Shown: positions 12,174 to 29,421 of the stretch, one piece after another
Numbering within the stretch: the stretch's first letter is position 1
Layout: every line of letters begins with the position of its first letter
NCBI RefSeq assembly: GCF_034702125.1
Contig: NC_085857.1
Coordinates: forward strand, 49,959,111 to 50,023,110
Direction of reading: 5' to 3'
DNA from: Engraulis encrasicolus
Taxonomy: Eukaryota > Chordata > Actinopteri > Clupeiformes > Engraulidae
Length of the DNA stretch: 64,000 nucleotides
Translations under genes and position numbers: made by a program
Notes under the pieces: model-generated
What the model saw: only the letters and a program-made list of their open reading frames with translations
What the model was told of the DNA's origin: nothing
Databases searched by the model: none

Positions 12174-13618
12174 ACACTGTAAAAAATAGCTGTTAATTTA
12201 GGGCAATTCTGCAACAGCATTCTACTGTTTTTCGAAAAAACAGACAACTACTGTGAAAATATTACTTTGCGTCAAGTATTGAGCATAAACAGTAAGCACT
12301 GTACAATAGCAGCATTGGCCGTTGTGGAAACAACCAAGTTATTTTAGGCAGCACCATTGAAACCCATTCATCCTCCACCTGTCCGTGATCGCCATCAAGC
12401 TGCAATAGCCTACCACCTGAAGAACTTAAGTCATTCTCACTGGTTAAAGATTCTCTGATACTATCAAGCATTAAACAATTTCTAAGGAAACTACAATACT
12501 TAAAAAGTGTTTTATGCAGCACAGTATGAGTAGACCATGGATTTTGATAGTGATGAAAGTGTTCATGGCTGAAACATTTTAAGAACTTGAACACTCTTGC
12601 AACAAGCAGCCCCATCTAAACCAATCTGCTAATCATTGCCTGGCCTCACCTGAGTACTAAGGGCTGTTATGCCATTATTCAATTACGGCCTTCACCTGCC
12701 AAAGGCCTGATGACTCTGGTCACATGGTACTCTTGCACCTGTATATAAATCTGGACTATCAACACTTCAGTTGCTTGCCTGCCTGCTGGCTGGCCTGCAT
12801 GGCACAGCATAGCACTTGCTTGCCTACATGCTTGCATACTTTCCTCTTTGTGAAAGCTTGTGTTGTGGCACTTGCTGTATGTGGCATCATTTGTGGCATT
12901 GTTGCATATAATGTGCCTCCTGCAAATTAGGCATTGCTTTTGAGAGCTACCTTGTAGTGCTGCTTGTTTGCTGTGCTACTTTGTGAAAATTACGTTTTTA
13001 CAGACTGACCAATGCTATTTTCATCATTGGCTCATCAAGAGCTGATATATTAAAAAGCCCCCCCTCACACACTCCATTGTAACATAGCACTGCGTAGTCC
13101 TACACTGAAATTGTATTCATGCCCCACACATTCAAAGGACCACCCCAAACCAGCATCTCAATAAAGCATAGTGTCGGCATGGTATCATGCTCAAGTCACT
13201 TCAGTCATGGTGACCGATGGGACGGTGGGGCGGTAACATGGCCAGGGTATGGAGAATGATGGGTGGGAGGGAAGTTGCCATGGCCATATTCATGAATGCA
13301 ACTATGACCCAGTAATTGCCTGCTATCTCACAGTACATCTTCAACTTTTTAACTGTAGTGTACAGTTATTTTACCTATACTACTGTATAAATATTGTAGA
13401 GCACTTTTAGTTTAACAATACTAATACTGTGAACGTTCTGTAGAGTACTGTTATTTTAACAGTTCAATTGCTGCTGAAAAATAGTTATATACTGTGGTAC
13501 ATTAAACAGTACTGAGCTGTATTTGATGTTTGGTGTGAAATAACAGTAGAATTACAGGTAAATATAATTGGCAGTACAGTAACTGCCGTTATTTTGCAGT
13601 GGAAATCTCTTACAGTGT
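12174..13618. mobile_element. CACTA-like (EnSpm) non-autonomous element
   Basis: The ends ACACTGTAAAAAATAGC and TCTCTTACAGTGT are inverse and contain the CACTG signature. The paralogous locus at about 25030-25060 runs straight from GTTTTAA to CTTTTTAGTCATTAC without this segment, so it is an insertion. A minus-strand open frame at 12262-12615 resembles no family known to me. Confidence 0.65.
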
Positions 13619-14889
<1,271 letters not shown>

Positions 14890-14944
14890 TGGCACTATAA
14901 TCCCTCATAAGTCAACGGTAGTACAGAGGCACTGCTCTCCACGA

Positions 14945-17326
14945 GTGGAGTTCATGATCATCAAGTGCCGGCCCTTCTATTTACCCAAAGAAATATCCGC
15001 TATCCTATTAGTCGCCGTCTACCTCGCACCCAGCAACAACAATAGCGTCAAAAGTGAGGCACTGAACGAGCTGCATCGGGGCATCAGTGAACAACAAGAT
15101 GCACACCCAGATGCCTTCACAGTGGTCCTGGGAGATTTCAACCACGGAAATCTCAAAACAGTACTTCCAAAATTTCATCAACATGTCAACTTCCCAACAA
15201 GAAAACAAAACACCCTGGACCTCGTTTACACAAATCAGAAGAGAGCATACAAGGCAAAGCCCATCCCCCACATTGGATCATCAGACCACACAACAATTCT
15301 GCTACTGCCAGCTTACAGACAAAAGGCAAAACTCACCAAACCAGTTCAGAAGGAGGTGAGAAAATGGCCTGAGGGAGCCATCTCACGACTTCAGGACTGC
15401 TTTGAAACCACAGACTGGGACATTTTCAAAGCAGCTGCCACCCACAGCAATCACATTGACATTGAGGAGTACACAGACACCGTGACCTCCTACATCACAA
15501 AATGCATCGATGATGTTACAGAAATAAAACACATCACCACCAGGGCCAACCAGAAGCCATGGTTCACAGGAGACGTTCACCGACTGCTGAGGGCCAGAGA
15601 CAAAGCCTTCAGAGCAGGAGACGTAGCTGGCCTTAAGACAGCAAGGGCAAACCTGTCCCAGGGCATCAGGAAAGCAAAAAAGGAATACTCAGACAAAATA
15701 ACAACACACTTCAAAGACAGCAGAGATGCACAGAGCCTGTGGCAGGGCATACAGGCCATCACGGACTATAAGCCTGCACCACGAAGCTGTGACAACAACA
15801 CCTCTCTGCTAAACGACCTGAACAGTTTCTTTGCCCGCTTTGAAGCACAAAATGACACTCACCCACAGAAAACTCCCCCTCCCCCCCATGATCAACCCCT
15901 TTACCTGTCCTCTGCCAGTGTTAAGAGGACACTGGCCACCATCAACCCACGCAAAGCAGCTGGCCCAGACAACATACCAGGCCGAGTGTTGAAGGATTGT
16001 GCAGAAGAGCTGAAGGATGTCTTCACAGACATCTTTAACATCTCTCTGGAGCAAGCAGTCATCCCATCACTTTTCAAAGCTGCTACCATCATACCTGTGC
16101 CGAAGAAATCATCACCATCATGCTTCAATGACTACCGTCCTGTAGCACTGACGCCCATAATCATGAAGTGCTTCGAACGGCTAGTCCTGTCACACATCAA
16201 AGCCACCCTACCCCCCACCCTAGACCCCTACCAGTTCGCATACCGAGCCAAGCGATCCACGGAGGATGCAATTTGCTCTGCCCTCCATCCAGCCCTCACC
16301 CACTTGGACAATAAAGACTCATATGTGAGAATGCTGTTCATTGACTTCAGTTCAGCATTCAATACCATAATACCACAACAACTCATCAGAAAACTGGACA
16401 AACTAGGTTTCAGCACCTCCCTCTGCAACTGGCTGCTGGACTTCCTGATGCAAAGACCACAAGCAGTACGGGTAGGGAACAACACCTCAAGCACCCTGAC
16501 CCTGAGCACGGGGGCTCCGCAAGGTTGTGTTCTCAGCCCCCTGCTGTTCACGCTGCTGACACACGACTGCACAACGACCCACAGCACTAACCATCTAGTG
16601 AAGTTTGCGGATGATACAACACTGGTGGGCCTCATCACCAAGGGCGATGAGACTCACTACAGAGAAGAAGTAGACCTGCTGGCCAGATGGTGCAAAGACA
16701 ATAACCTCCTGCTGAATGTCAACAAGACCAAGGAGATTGTTGTCAACTTCCAAAGGGTCCAAAAACAACTGCCACCACTGACCATCGACGGCGATGCTGT
16801 GGAGAGAGTGAGCAGCACCAAGTTCCTTGGAGTGCACATCAGCGACGACCTCTCTTGGACCACCAACACTACATCACTGGCGAAGAAGGCCCATCAGCGT
16901 CTCTACTTCCTGCGCAAACTAAAGAAGGCAAGTGCTACACCCTCCATCATGACAACATTCTACAGAGGAACCATAGAGAGCGTCGTGTCCAACTGCATCA
17001 CAGTGTGGGGAGGAAGCTGCACGGAGAAAAACAGGAAGACACTCCAGCGTGTTGTGAACACAGCGAAGAAGATCATTGGAGTACCACTCCCCTCCCTGCA
17101 GGACATTTACACCACACGCCTCACCCGGAAAGCACTGATGATCATCAAAGACACAAGCCACCCTGCACACAAACTGTTCAGCCTCCTGCCCTCTGGAAAG
17201 AGGTACAGGCGCCTCCGTTCCCGTACCACCAGGCTGGCGAGCAGCACAATGCACCAAGCGATCAAGATGCTGAACACTCAACCCACTCTCCCTCCACTGT
17301 CAGCCTCTAGCCAGCAAGGCCACTGA
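14945..17326 (+). CDS. L2 LINE ORF2: partial endonuclease plus reverse transcriptase
   Basis: One uninterrupted frame of about 793 codons (open from 14882). It starts inside the apurinic-like endonuclease: VYLAP, then GDFNHGNLK and the catalytic GSSDH motif near residue 115. A linker and a full reverse transcriptase follow, with [26 protein letters not shown] and the active-site KFADDTT near residue 554. The thumb and C-terminal region end with stop TGA at 17324-17326. The N-terminal endonuclease residues and any ORF1 are missing, so the copy cannot be autonomous although the polymerase frame is intact. That suggests a fairly recent insertion. Read from within the element, the frame has no convincing start codon of its own. 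Confidence 0.9.
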   Translation: MEFMIIKCRPFYLPKEISAILLVAVYLAPSNNNSVKSEALNELHRGISEQQDAHPDAFTVVLGDFNHGNLKTVLPKFHQHVNFPTRKQNTLDLVYTNQKRAYKAKPIPHIGSSDHTTILLLPAYRQKAKLTKPVQKEVRKWPEGAISRLQDCFETTDWDIFKAAATHSNHIDIEEYTDTVTSYITKCIDDVTEIKHITTRANQKPWFTGDVHRLLRARDKAFRAGDVAGLKTARANLSQGIRKAKKEYSDKITTHFKDSRDAQSLWQGIQAITDYKPAPRSCDNNTSLLNDLNSFFARFEAQNDTHPQKTPPPPHDQPLYLSSASVKRTLATINPRKAAGPDNIPGRVLKDCAEELKDVFTDIFNISLEQAVIPSLFKAATIIPVPKKSSPSCFNDYRPVALTPIIMKCFERLVLSHIKATLPPTLDPYQFAYRAKRSTEDAICSALHPALTHLDNKDSYVRMLFIDFSSAFNTIIPQQLIRKLDKLGFSTSLCNWLLDFLMQRPQAVRVGNNTSSTLTLSTGAPQGCVLSPLLFTLLTHDCTTTHSTNHLVKFADDTTLVGLITKGDETHYREEVDLLARWCKDNNLLLNVNKTKEIVVNFQRVQKQLPPLTIDGDAVERVSSTKFLGVHISDDLSWTTNTTSLAKKAHQRLYFLRKLKKASATPSIMTTFYRGTIESVVSNCITVWGGSCTEKNRKTLQRVVNTAKKIIGVPLPSLQDIYTTRLTRKALMIIKDTSHPAHKLFSLLPSGKRYRRLRSRTTRLASSTMHQAIKMLNTQPTLPPLSASSQQGH

Positions 17327-17431
17327 CAACCCCCCCTCCCCCCCATCCCCCACCACCATATCTGCGACTGAACATTCCACCTGCACTACTATACTTGTGA
17401 CTGAACTTTCAACCTGCACTAACTCAAAACA

Positions 17432-17432
17432 T

Positions 17433-17518
<86 letters not shown>

Positions 17519-17562
17519 GAGCACACTGCACTTTCTGCACTAAACTCAAACATACACACACT

Positions 17563-17658
<96 letters not shown>

Positions 17659-17721
17659 CACAGACACACGAACACACACACAGACGCACACCGCACCTTC
17701 TACCTGCACTAAACACATACA

Positions 17722-17771
<50 letters not shown>
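17432..17771. repeat. Three (CA)n tracts within the LINE 3' UTR
   Basis: CA tracts at about 17432-17516, 17564-17680 and 17726-17771 alternate with near-copies of a TGCACTAAACTCAAACA spacer. A larger unit was evidently tandemly duplicated and its CA part expanded. Confidence 0.9.
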
Positions 17772-17775
<4 letters not shown>

Positions 17776-18146
17776 TGCTGGTGTACTTGACAGACCTTTT
17801 TAATATTTATTTTTCTTCAAATGCTACTATTACCATGTCAGAACGCTATAAAGGACTTTTTTAGGAAAAGCACAAAAGCACAACAATACCTCTTTAATGT
17901 ATGTCCTCTACAAGTCTTCTGTTGTCCAGTCTTGCACTTTAAATGTCTGTATGAGCACTGTCTATGTCCATACTGTCTTAAGTCCATGTATAAGTACTGT
18001 CTATGTCTATACTGTCTATGTCCTTACCTAGATTAGTCTATGTCTGTATGGGAAAGCAAGAAATGTAATTTCAAATTCTTTGTATGACCAGTGCATGTAA
18101 AGAAATTGACAATAAAACCTACTTGACTTGACTTGACTTGACTTGA

Positions 18147-18349
18147 TTTCCCGTAATCGGTGTCATGTCCCAGAGCAGATATAAAAGTCTGTCATTATTG
18201 CTATTATCTGGTTTAAAGTAAATTTGTGAAACACCTTGGAGTTTTTGAAATTTAAAAAATATCTGCTGTTATTGTTGTTTCTGGTGTAAATTGGTGAAAC
18301 TTATTGGATTGTTTTAAATGGTACATTTCAATGAATAAACCATTGTTCA

Positions 18350-18387
<38 letters not shown>

Positions 18388-18925
18388 AGTGTAATAAAGG
18401 ACACACCTGTACTTTCCAGGAGGTTGTAGGTGTGTCTCCTTCCCACCCCCTCCCTCCCTGCAGGTGTGTAGTAGGCTATTAGGCCGCTTGCATTGGACTT
18501 TCTACCTTAGTTGCTCTCTTAAAAAAAGATAAATGCTGCCCAGCATTTGCTGATTAGCATTTGTAAGCATTGATCTTGGACCCTCAAATAATTGCTTTAT
18601 TATATCACTGTATGTGTTGCACTGTGCTGTTATATGGTCCTATAGTAGCCTACACCATTGACTCGCAAGTAGGCATGCAAAACAAAAACAAAAATTCTCA
18701 TAACATTTTAGGTATGTGCCTGTAACACTTAAAATAGTTGAGATGATTATAGCCTCCTCTCTCTCCTAGCATTGTCTGCCTCTACTGTTTCCTGAGAAAT
18801 GAAACTCATGGACTGTCATGGAAAGCGCATGCATACTACCCTGAAACTTCATGCTTTAAAAGTCAGAACACTTGTCACCCTCTGGTTGTAGAGTTTGGAA
18901 TAACAACGGAGAATACTGTATATAC
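18147..18925. repeat. Segmental duplication block 1, middle part
   Basis: From about 18380 onward the sequence matches 32510-33300 (for example CACCTGTACTTTCCA, CCCTCCCTCCCTGCAGGTG). A short CT tract lies at 18355-18385. No exon recognised; it is upstream of the first exon of gene C. Confidence 0.7.
18794..18806 (+). promoter_or_regulatory. ISRE/IRF-like site
   Basis: GAGAAATGAAACT fits the IRF-binding core AANNGAAACT, but the first GAAA of a full interferon-stimulated response element is shifted. The paralogous site is at 33257. Confidence 0.35.
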
Positions 18926-19209
18926 CAGTGTTTCTCAACTGGTGGGTCGCGACCCAAAATTGGGTCGCAGAGGGGTCATGGGTGGGTCGCAGAGCCATGG
19001 TGTAAAAAAAAATCATAATTCATTGATTTGCTAAAAAAACAAAAAAAAACATCCAACTTTTCCTGCAACAATTTACAACTTTTATTTTGATAGGCGATTG
19101 AACTTGTGTCATCTGTCGTCATAGATAAAATCAGAATGTTTATGCGCGATAGTAGCGTGCAACCAGTCATTTGAGTATCGCTAAAAAAAATTGGGTCGCA
19201 ACTGAATGA
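18926..19209. mobile_element. hAT-like fragment (CAGTGTTTCTCAACTGG end)
   Basis: The left end CAGTGTTTCTCAACTGGTGG followed by repeated GGGTCGC is characteristic of fish hAT MITEs. The right end is unclear. It is absent from the duplicated locus at 33770-33790. Confidence 0.5.
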
Positions 19210-19246
19210 GATTGGAAAATGGTGTACTATATCAGCTTTGTTTACT

Positions 19247-19259
19247 GAGAAATGAAACT
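19247..19259 (+). promoter_or_regulatory. ISRE/IRF-like site
   Basis: GAGAAATGAAACT again, followed at 19264 by AGAAATGAAACGG, making a paired arrangement. It lies about 450 bp upstream of the exon 1 donor of gene C. The matching site before gene E is at 33798. Confidence 0.4.
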
Positions 19260-19287
19260 CCCAAGAAATGAAACGGGTTGTCAAGCA

Positions 19288-19410
<123 letters not shown>

Positions 19411-19639
19411 AGAGATAGCGGGGGTGTAGAAACAGTAGGGTGGGGCTTTGTTACTTGTTTTTGAATCTTGAAAAGCATCTCCTTGGCAGTCAGTGTGCCA
19501 ATGACAACATTGTGGTGGCACAGGACACATACTGTACTGTAGGCCTATATCTGGCTTTGTTGGAATTGCTGTTTGCCGTCTCTGGACAATCAGAACACAT
19601 ACTATAAGCCTATGGGTATTTTTGTGTTAATTCCTCTCT

Positions 19640-19708
19640 TTGTTTACTGGCTCTGAGAAGGACTCAACGGTGATCAACTGCCAGTGTTGAAAAATTCTGA
19701 AAAGAAAG
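19640..19708 (+). other. Probable 5' untranslated exon 1 of gene C
   Basis: Ends at a strong donor (GAAAG/GTAAGA). The sequence ACTGGCTCTGAGAAGGACTC up to the donor is conserved in the duplicate ahead of gene E (ending 34273). The 5' limit is not defined by the sequence. Confidence 0.5.
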
Positions 19709-21071
<1,363 letters not shown>

Positions 21072-21094
21072 AGACGCTGGGAAGAATTGACAAA

Positions 21095-21173
21095 ATGAGA
21101 TACCACCTCTTTCTGTTGCTGTTATGGGCACTGCTGTCTGCGAACAGAGCCTTTGCACTCAGCACATCTACAG
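21095..21173 (+). CDS. Signal-peptide exon of gene C
   Basis: The exon begins after the acceptor CATTTCAG (AG at 21070-21071). The ATG at 21095 opens 26 codons plus one base before the donor GTAAAT. It encodes a short basic start, a Leu-rich core (LFLLLLWALL) and a small-residue cleavage region (RAFA before LS), which is a textbook secretory signal. The donor is phase 1 and matches the phase-1 acceptor at 22683, so splicing adds a Glu codon and leads straight into the GTPase. Gene E has an exon of identical length and similar residues at 34545. If spliced as proposed, the GTPase would be delivered to the ER lumen or outside the cell, or the segment could act as an uncleaved anchor. The exon is inferred from sequence only. 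Confidence 0.7.
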
Positions 21174-22682
21174 GTAAATGTTTAATGTATATAATTATTA
21201 GCAACAAAAGACTTCAAAAACATTAAACGATCATGCAAACAAAAACACCCACGATGGGGAAAAACAAGGACTACTAAACTAAGACAGGGACACGAAAGAA
21301 CACTAGGAATTACAAAAACTACAGGTAGTACTTACAGAGACATGATATTGGCAGAGCAAGGAGAAAGACAAACACTGGGGCTTAAATACAGAGAAAAATG
21401 ATGAACAAGACAGGGGATAACCAGGGGTGTAATTCCAAGGGCCTGGTTCAATAGTAAAACCAGTTCAACATAACCTTGAGATAGTGGTAAATCATCAAGA
21501 GCCTGGAGTGCTCTTTTTCTGAACTAAATGACACCTGTTGGTACATGCATTAGCAGGTTTACCACTTCCTGTAGGTTAACTAAACCGGGTTTATCGCTTA
21601 TCCATGAACTGAGGAACATGAGAAACCAGAAAAAGAAGACAGGGGACTTAAGAATGCAAGAGGAAAAACTTGATTCATTAACTTGAACATAACTCAAGTC
21701 CAAAACTGAAGCAAAAGTCCTAAATCCCAACACCTTGTGCTATTTCAAGATTCGACCAAGAGGTCGCATGTACAGGTTGAATAACATAGGTCCCAGAATC
21801 GATCCTTGAGGCACCCCATACTTCATGGTCCTAGTATCCAAAACACAAGTGTCAATAGAAGCAAGAGTATGGTAAGAGCCATGTAAGGGTTTTTCTTAAG
21901 TTGAGCCCAAATGCAATACACAGACAGGGATCCAGGAAAAGGTTTGGGATTTATTCTTAAACTCAAATTCAAAACTTTTAACAGCTTGGGAGAGGAAACA
22001 TGAATAGACAAAAAACCCACGAGGTGGAAAAAAACATACCACTGGTGAACAATCACACAGGACAGAGTACTAGGTCACAGGAATTCTGACACAGCACAAC
22101 ATGACAAAGCGAAGCAAAATGACACCACACAGGACAACAGAAACACAGGTGAGGTATGCCACTAGTTTGGGGTTTAATAGAGTTAAAATCGTTGGCTGGG
22201 GTTTATTAAGGTGGTTAAGTGTCTTATTTTTCATGTTAAGCGTTCTGCTCAGTCAATGGATCCGTGTAGCATGCGGATCCATTGACTTTCACTAGCTTAG
22301 CGACATGCTCCCTCTATTAACTTGTCTTAAAGCAAGACAACGGCTTACATAAAAAAATAAGACACTTTACCACCTTTATAAACCTTGAACAACGAAATAG
22401 TGGCATACCCCTTTAAATACAGAACGCACAATTACTTGGGAACATAAATGATAGGGCAGAACACGATGGGGCATAGGTAGGCAGACAACGAAGAACCAAT
22501 CAGGAACAATCAACTTTTATCAAGTGTGTCAAATGTAGCACTTAGATCAAGTAATTCAAGTACAATGTCAATGTTTTTTTACTTGGGTGTATTGACTCAT
22601 TATGTCACTTTGCAAGGATAGGCCTATATAAAAATATAATAATTCGATAAGGTATCTAACTCTGTCTCATGCTTCATGACAG
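21174..22682. other. Intron 2 of gene C
   Basis: About 1.5 kb of repeat-derived sequence including the fold-back MITE at 22153-22409. No open exon recognised. Confidence 0.55.
22153..22409. mobile_element. Fold-back MITE
   Basis: GGTATGCCACTAGTTTGGGG at the left is inverted near 22409 (AGTGGCATACC), and AAGTGTCTTATTTTT is inverted as AAAAATAAGACACTT. The centre carries the palindrome-like pair CAATGGATCC/GGATCCATTG. Confidence 0.6.
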
Positions 22683-23983
22683 AACAACCGCTGAGGATTG
22701 TGGTTCTCGGCAAAACCGGAGCTGGAAAAAGTACCTCAGGAAACACCATTTTGTGGAAAAACGCCTTTCACGAAGTCTTCGGCCATGACTCTGTCACCTC
22801 AACCGCCTCAGCAGAGAGTGGTGAAGTAGCTGGCAGACAGATTACAGTGGTGGACACGCCTGGAGTGTCAGATCCCACTAAGACAGAAAGGCAGCTGAGG
22901 CATGAGATGGGGAGGAGTGTTCAGCTGTCCTCTCCAGGACCAAATGTTTTCCTGCTGGTGTTGAGATTAGATGTGAGGTTTACTCGGGAAGAAAGGGATG
23001 CAATGAAATGGATCCAGGCACATTTTGGGAAGGAGGCAGCTCCATTCACCATGGTGCTCTTCACGCACGGAGACATGTTAAGGGGAAAAGCAGTGGAACG
23101 TGTTTTTAGTGACGAGGTGCGTGACCTAGTAGATAACCATGGAGGAAGGTATCATGTGTTTAACAACTTACAGAGGGATGACCGCACACAGGTAGAGGAG
23201 CTGTTTAGGAAGATAGATACCATGGTGAAAAGGAATGGTGGAGGATACTACACCATGGAGATGTACAAGCAGGTTCAGAGAGACAAATTCAGACTAAAAT
23301 GGCAAAATGTAATTGGAGCTTTTTCAGGGGGTGTTGGGGGTGCAGTGGCAGGAGGTGCAGGAGGAGCGGTTGGCGGAGCGCTAGTTGGAGGAGTGGCAGG
23401 TGCAGTGCTGGGGGTAGGTAACCCAGCAGCAATAGCCGCTGGAGCAATTCAAGGAGGAAAGATTGGGGCAAGCTGTGGAGCTCTTGCTGGTGCAGGTATA
23501 GGAACGTATGAAGGATTCAGGTCTGGTGGTGAAGAGGGAGGAAAAATGAGTGGAAGGATGGGTGCAGAGGCAGGGACGTATGCAGCATTGACCAGACTAA
23601 TATATGAAGACATCTATGTGAAAGAGAAATTAATACGCATCAGAAACATCATCAAGAAGTACCAGGGGGTTGGCTGGCAGACATATGTAAAAGATTTGGT
23701 TAAAGAAATTGCAGACATTGTTGGGGTTGCAGAAAAAGGAATGGCAGAGTATCAAGATGGAGTAAACAGCATGATGGTGTACAGTGTTGAGGTTGAAGTG
23801 GTGGTCAAGGTACTCATGCATATATTTGAAGTCGATGCATCTGCCATTGATATTTCCAAACTCGTAGGGCTGCCATTTACCATAGCTGAATCAGTTGGAG
23901 AACAAATAGGCGGCTACACTGGCAGGGAAGTGGAACGTTTTACCAATGCGCTTCTTGATGAAATCCTCAAAATTATCATATAG
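22683..23983 (+). CDS. GIMAP GTPase with glycine-rich C-terminal domain (gene C, exon 3)
   Basis: Encodes about 432 residues after the phase-1 acceptor GACAG. The AIG1 domain (first ~200 residues) has the P-loop GKTGAGKSTSGN, G3 DTPGVSD, the hydrophobic box PGPNVFLLVL and FTHGD. Next come about 85 glycine/alanine-rich residues with repeated GxxxG spacing (for example GGAVGGALVGGVAGAVLG), which would form membrane-inserting glycine-zipper helices. A helical tail of about 135 residues follows, with hydrophobic and charged stretches and no coiled coil of the A/B/F type. This makes it longer than a usual single-domain GIMAP. With the exon at 21095-21173 the product would be about 459 residues with a signal peptide. 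An in-frame ATG at 22676 overlaps the acceptor and could start a cytosolic form if the exon were not spliced. Confidence 0.88.
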
Positions 23984-24072
23984 AGGTGGTTCAGAGGAAT
24001 AATAGATAATGTAGAGGTTGCACTTGTTGAAATTGACTACTATATCTTTGCAGTCCCTTTGTAGAACGAGAT

Positions 24073-24187
<115 letters not shown>

Positions 24188-24455
24188 CAAATGATCTCTT
24201 GTCTTTCTTGTTTAATCTTAACCCTTTTCTTAACTACTTATTCTAGAGTTGTCCAGAGGGTCAGGTGGCTATCTCTAATTGCTGTGGTTTAGGATTTGTT
24301 TTGTCTTAATATGTTGGCAATGACAGTTATTTGTTTGTGTTTGAAGTGAAAGCTTACATTTTTGACAGTGCACCACAGAACACACCATTGTATATTTTAG
24401 CTTCATCCATGCATTGGGGCAGCCCAATTAATTACCGAAGGGTGCAGTTTGGTGA

Positions 24456-24911
24456 GGGCAGTCGTTGCCTAGTGGTGAGGAAGGTGGTGTTGTGAACAGT
24501 GGGTTGCAGGTTAAAACCCCAACTTTACCTTTAACTATGCCTTGATCCACGGCTTATGTGCCCTTGAACAAGGCATCTTATCCCACAATGTGCCATGGAC
24601 TGTAACCTATACTGTGATAACTTTAAAGGTGTTCTGTGTGTGCACTGTGAATGCATGCTGCCTATTTACAAATGTTATTTTTTTAAATGAATACTGACCA
24701 TGAGCTTCAAATTCCAAGCATTCATTGTGACTGGGAAAATGACACTTTTCATACATGAAAAGGGATATCTTCTGAATATCAAATGTGGCAATAGGCAGCA
24801 TAGTTTGAATGAACAGCATAGTTGTAACACTTACTTTGGTCACCATCCTACACAGTGCACCTTTAACTCGTTTTGGATTTAAGTATCAGCTAAGTGTAAC
24901 GTAATGTAATG
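24456..24911 (+). mobile_element. tRNA-derived SINE, interrupted
   Basis: The head GCAGTCGTTGCCTAGTGGTG has an A-box-like stretch, and GGGTTGCAGGTTAAAACCCC is a decayed B box. The body motif TGCCCTTGAACAAGGCA is typical of fish tRNA-SINEs. The tail (TTTTGGATTTAAGTATCAGC, then GTAATGTAATG) resumes after the MITE at 24623-24866. Confidence 0.65.
24623..24866. mobile_element. MITE nested in the SINE
   Basis: TTAAAGGTG at the left and CACAGTGCACCTTTAA at the right, the same family as 1043-1349. Confidence 0.6.
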
Positions 24912-25049
24912 AGAGAGAGTGCTGTTTATTCATACACAGCACAGGGGGACACACAAAGTGAAGCAAATTATTAGTTTTTAGCTCTGTATGTGTATGTTTA
25001 TTTTTTGATATTTTGTACAGGCTACATATTTTACCCTGTTTGTTTTAAA

Positions 25050-25555
25050 ATGCTTTTTAGTCATTACTTACTAAATAGGACTAACTTTACAAATATGGAT
25101 TAAAATGATATTCCTCTGATGGTATGACATATAATATTCCTTAATCATATAATATAGGCTATTGTGATATTGTGATATTCCATTTGTGAGTTATAAATGT
25201 GAGTGATGGATGAACACAGGGCTGGTGTCAATAGTGGGACTTGAATGACATGCTGTATTATTATGTTGCAAAATCCATCTTCCCAAAAAGCTGTAAAAGT
25301 GCATTTTCGTTGCCTGATTAGCATACACATACATCTTATATTATTTTTTCCCATATAAACAATGCAGATATGGCTTACTGAGTTAATTGATGCAAATTAA
25401 ACTTTTGTCTTCTTCTTATTTTCCTACTTCAATACCTAAACTTAAATTTGAAAAAGTGAATACATTATGCTTTTAATAAAAGCAGTAAAGCATAATAAGT
25501 GCTGTATTTGTATTGTCTCATATAGCGAAACCGGGGTTGAACATGTTAGTTCTTA
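25050..25555. repeat. Segmental duplication block 2, left part
   Basis: Matches about 13620-14310 in order and orientation, and resumes at 31846 after the transposon nest. Confidence 0.75.
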
Positions 25556-26126
25556 CAGTTTTTCTCGATTGCTTACACACAATTTTTGGAATCAGTTCTC
25601 GAGTTCTCAAAACTCTACACACAAATCTCCAAACCTCACACACAACGGGCAAAAGTCTTCATTACCTCTGAAAAATGCACGTCTTGTCTCAAAACAATGT
25701 ACTCTCTTCTAAAAAGGTCATTTTTCTCTCAAATGACACACACAAGCAGTCATTTTACAGTTTTTTCTGTTCGCTAAAGCACATTTTTTGTAACCTTTGG
25801 CTGCTTTTGCTGAACCCCTCACACAGATGCACAAACCTATAACCAAATCAGCCAAACTAATAGCACAAAAACTGATTAGCACTCAGTTTGTAATGTTATA
25901 AAACACTCTTTGCATAACTGTAAACACAACTCACTGCTTTGCACACAATTTGCAAATTATGAACACACTCCTAGAAAAAATACACACATTCGTGGATATG
26001 TTGTACACTATAATACCAATTCTTAGACAACATGTGACAGGGGGAAACACCTTTAGATAATCTCTTCACCTGGCAACCGGCATGCTGTATAAATAAGTCA
26101 CAGGTAAGCTTTCTGTGTAGAAAATA

Positions 26127-28382
<2,256 letters not shown>

Positions 28383-28833
28383 AATGTTCAGTAATTTCCT
28401 TTGTTGGACTTACATTGTGTTTTCTTGTGTATTTGAATTACATGTCAAAAACATCTTTTTAGTTTGCTTTGGGGAACGTAAATAAACATCCATTGAAGTC
28501 TCATCCCCTGTGTTTTTATATCACAAGTATTCATGACAAAAGTGTGATCTACAATTGATTTACATTTGCAAACAACAACACAAGCTAAATGTTTGTATCA
28601 TTTATACTGCATAGCCTATATGTAGTTGCACTGTGTGTGTGTTTATTATAAGATAGTTTGTGTGAATGATTTGACACAGAAATGCACGGTTTTCATAAGT
28701 GTATAGCGTTTTTCAACCTTGGTTTGATAGATAGATAGCTAGATAGGTGTGAAGTTATTTTAGTTGTGTGTAGAGTTTTGCAAAAGCAGCCAAAGTTGCG
28801 AAAATTGAGCTTTAGCAATCAGAAATAACTGTA

Positions 28834-29257
28834 ACCATTGAACAGTAATATGCACAAGGTCAAACTCTATACTCAACTTGACACACAGTAGAAACTTATT
28901 TTCTTCAATGTTCTACTTAGTAAAGAGGGTATTTTTCTGTAGTAAAATACTGAAATATTATTTTTAGACTTAGAGAGTACACAGATGTGTGTATATTTTA
29001 CATATTTTTCACATTCTGATATTTAAAAAAAATCACTAATTTATTGTAAAATATTGTAATAACATCCACTCATGTTTTCATCAATATCACATGCAGTGTG
29101 TTTCCTCATGGGGAGATGATTTCAGATTGTAAACCGGTATGAAGAGAGTCTGCCCATGTGATTAGGAAGTGAACATAGTATGGTGGTTGATTTTAGTATT
29201 TTGAATGACAGTGTGTTCAATGCGACAACCAGGGATTTCCCTCATGAAGATTGTGTG
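28834..29257. other. Body of the outer Tc1-like element
   Basis: AT-rich sequence between the two nested insertions; no gene. Confidence 0.5.
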
Positions 29258-29421
29258 TACACCGCATTCCACATTATTACGCAAATGACACTTTTTCGCT
29301 GTTTCCCCAAATAATCAATGCAAATGACAGTCGTCATAATTTTCAAGTCATCAGCCATTAGAGTACAATTAAAACGTTTTTGAATGAACCTTCCAATGAT
29401 AACGGTATTTTTTAAAATAAT

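Larger units (their letters stand above)
14890..18146 (+). mobile_element. L2-clade LINE, 5' truncated
   Basis: Holds the end of the endonuclease, the whole reverse transcriptase, a 3' untranslated region swollen by three CA tracts (17432-17771), and the tail ACAATAAAACCTACTTGACT followed by tandem ACTTG units to 18146. The 5' end falls near 14890, where the translation becomes L2-like. No target duplication could be fixed. Absent from the paralogous locus near 32450. Confidence 0.85.

Noticed and set aside
12262..12615. 117-codon minus-strand frame inside the CACTA-like element
   Set aside because: No recognisable domain, no supported splice or promoter context, and it sits in a non-autonomous element.
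12724..12930. Short Cys-rich frame after a TATATAAAT box, possible small secreted peptide
   Set aside because: The repetitive CTTGCCTGCC wording, lack of a paralogue and position inside a transposon make a real gene unlikely.
15008..17281. Minus-strand frames opposite the LINE reverse transcriptase
   Set aside because: Shadows of the coding frame on the plus strand.
17424..17772. Several overlapping open frames rich in His-Thr or Cys-Val
   Set aside because: Pure translation of CA/GT repeats in the LINE 3' UTR; the same applies to the other microsatellite frames (14419, 19252, 20399, 27707, 32790, 33803, 37619, 39680, 59773).
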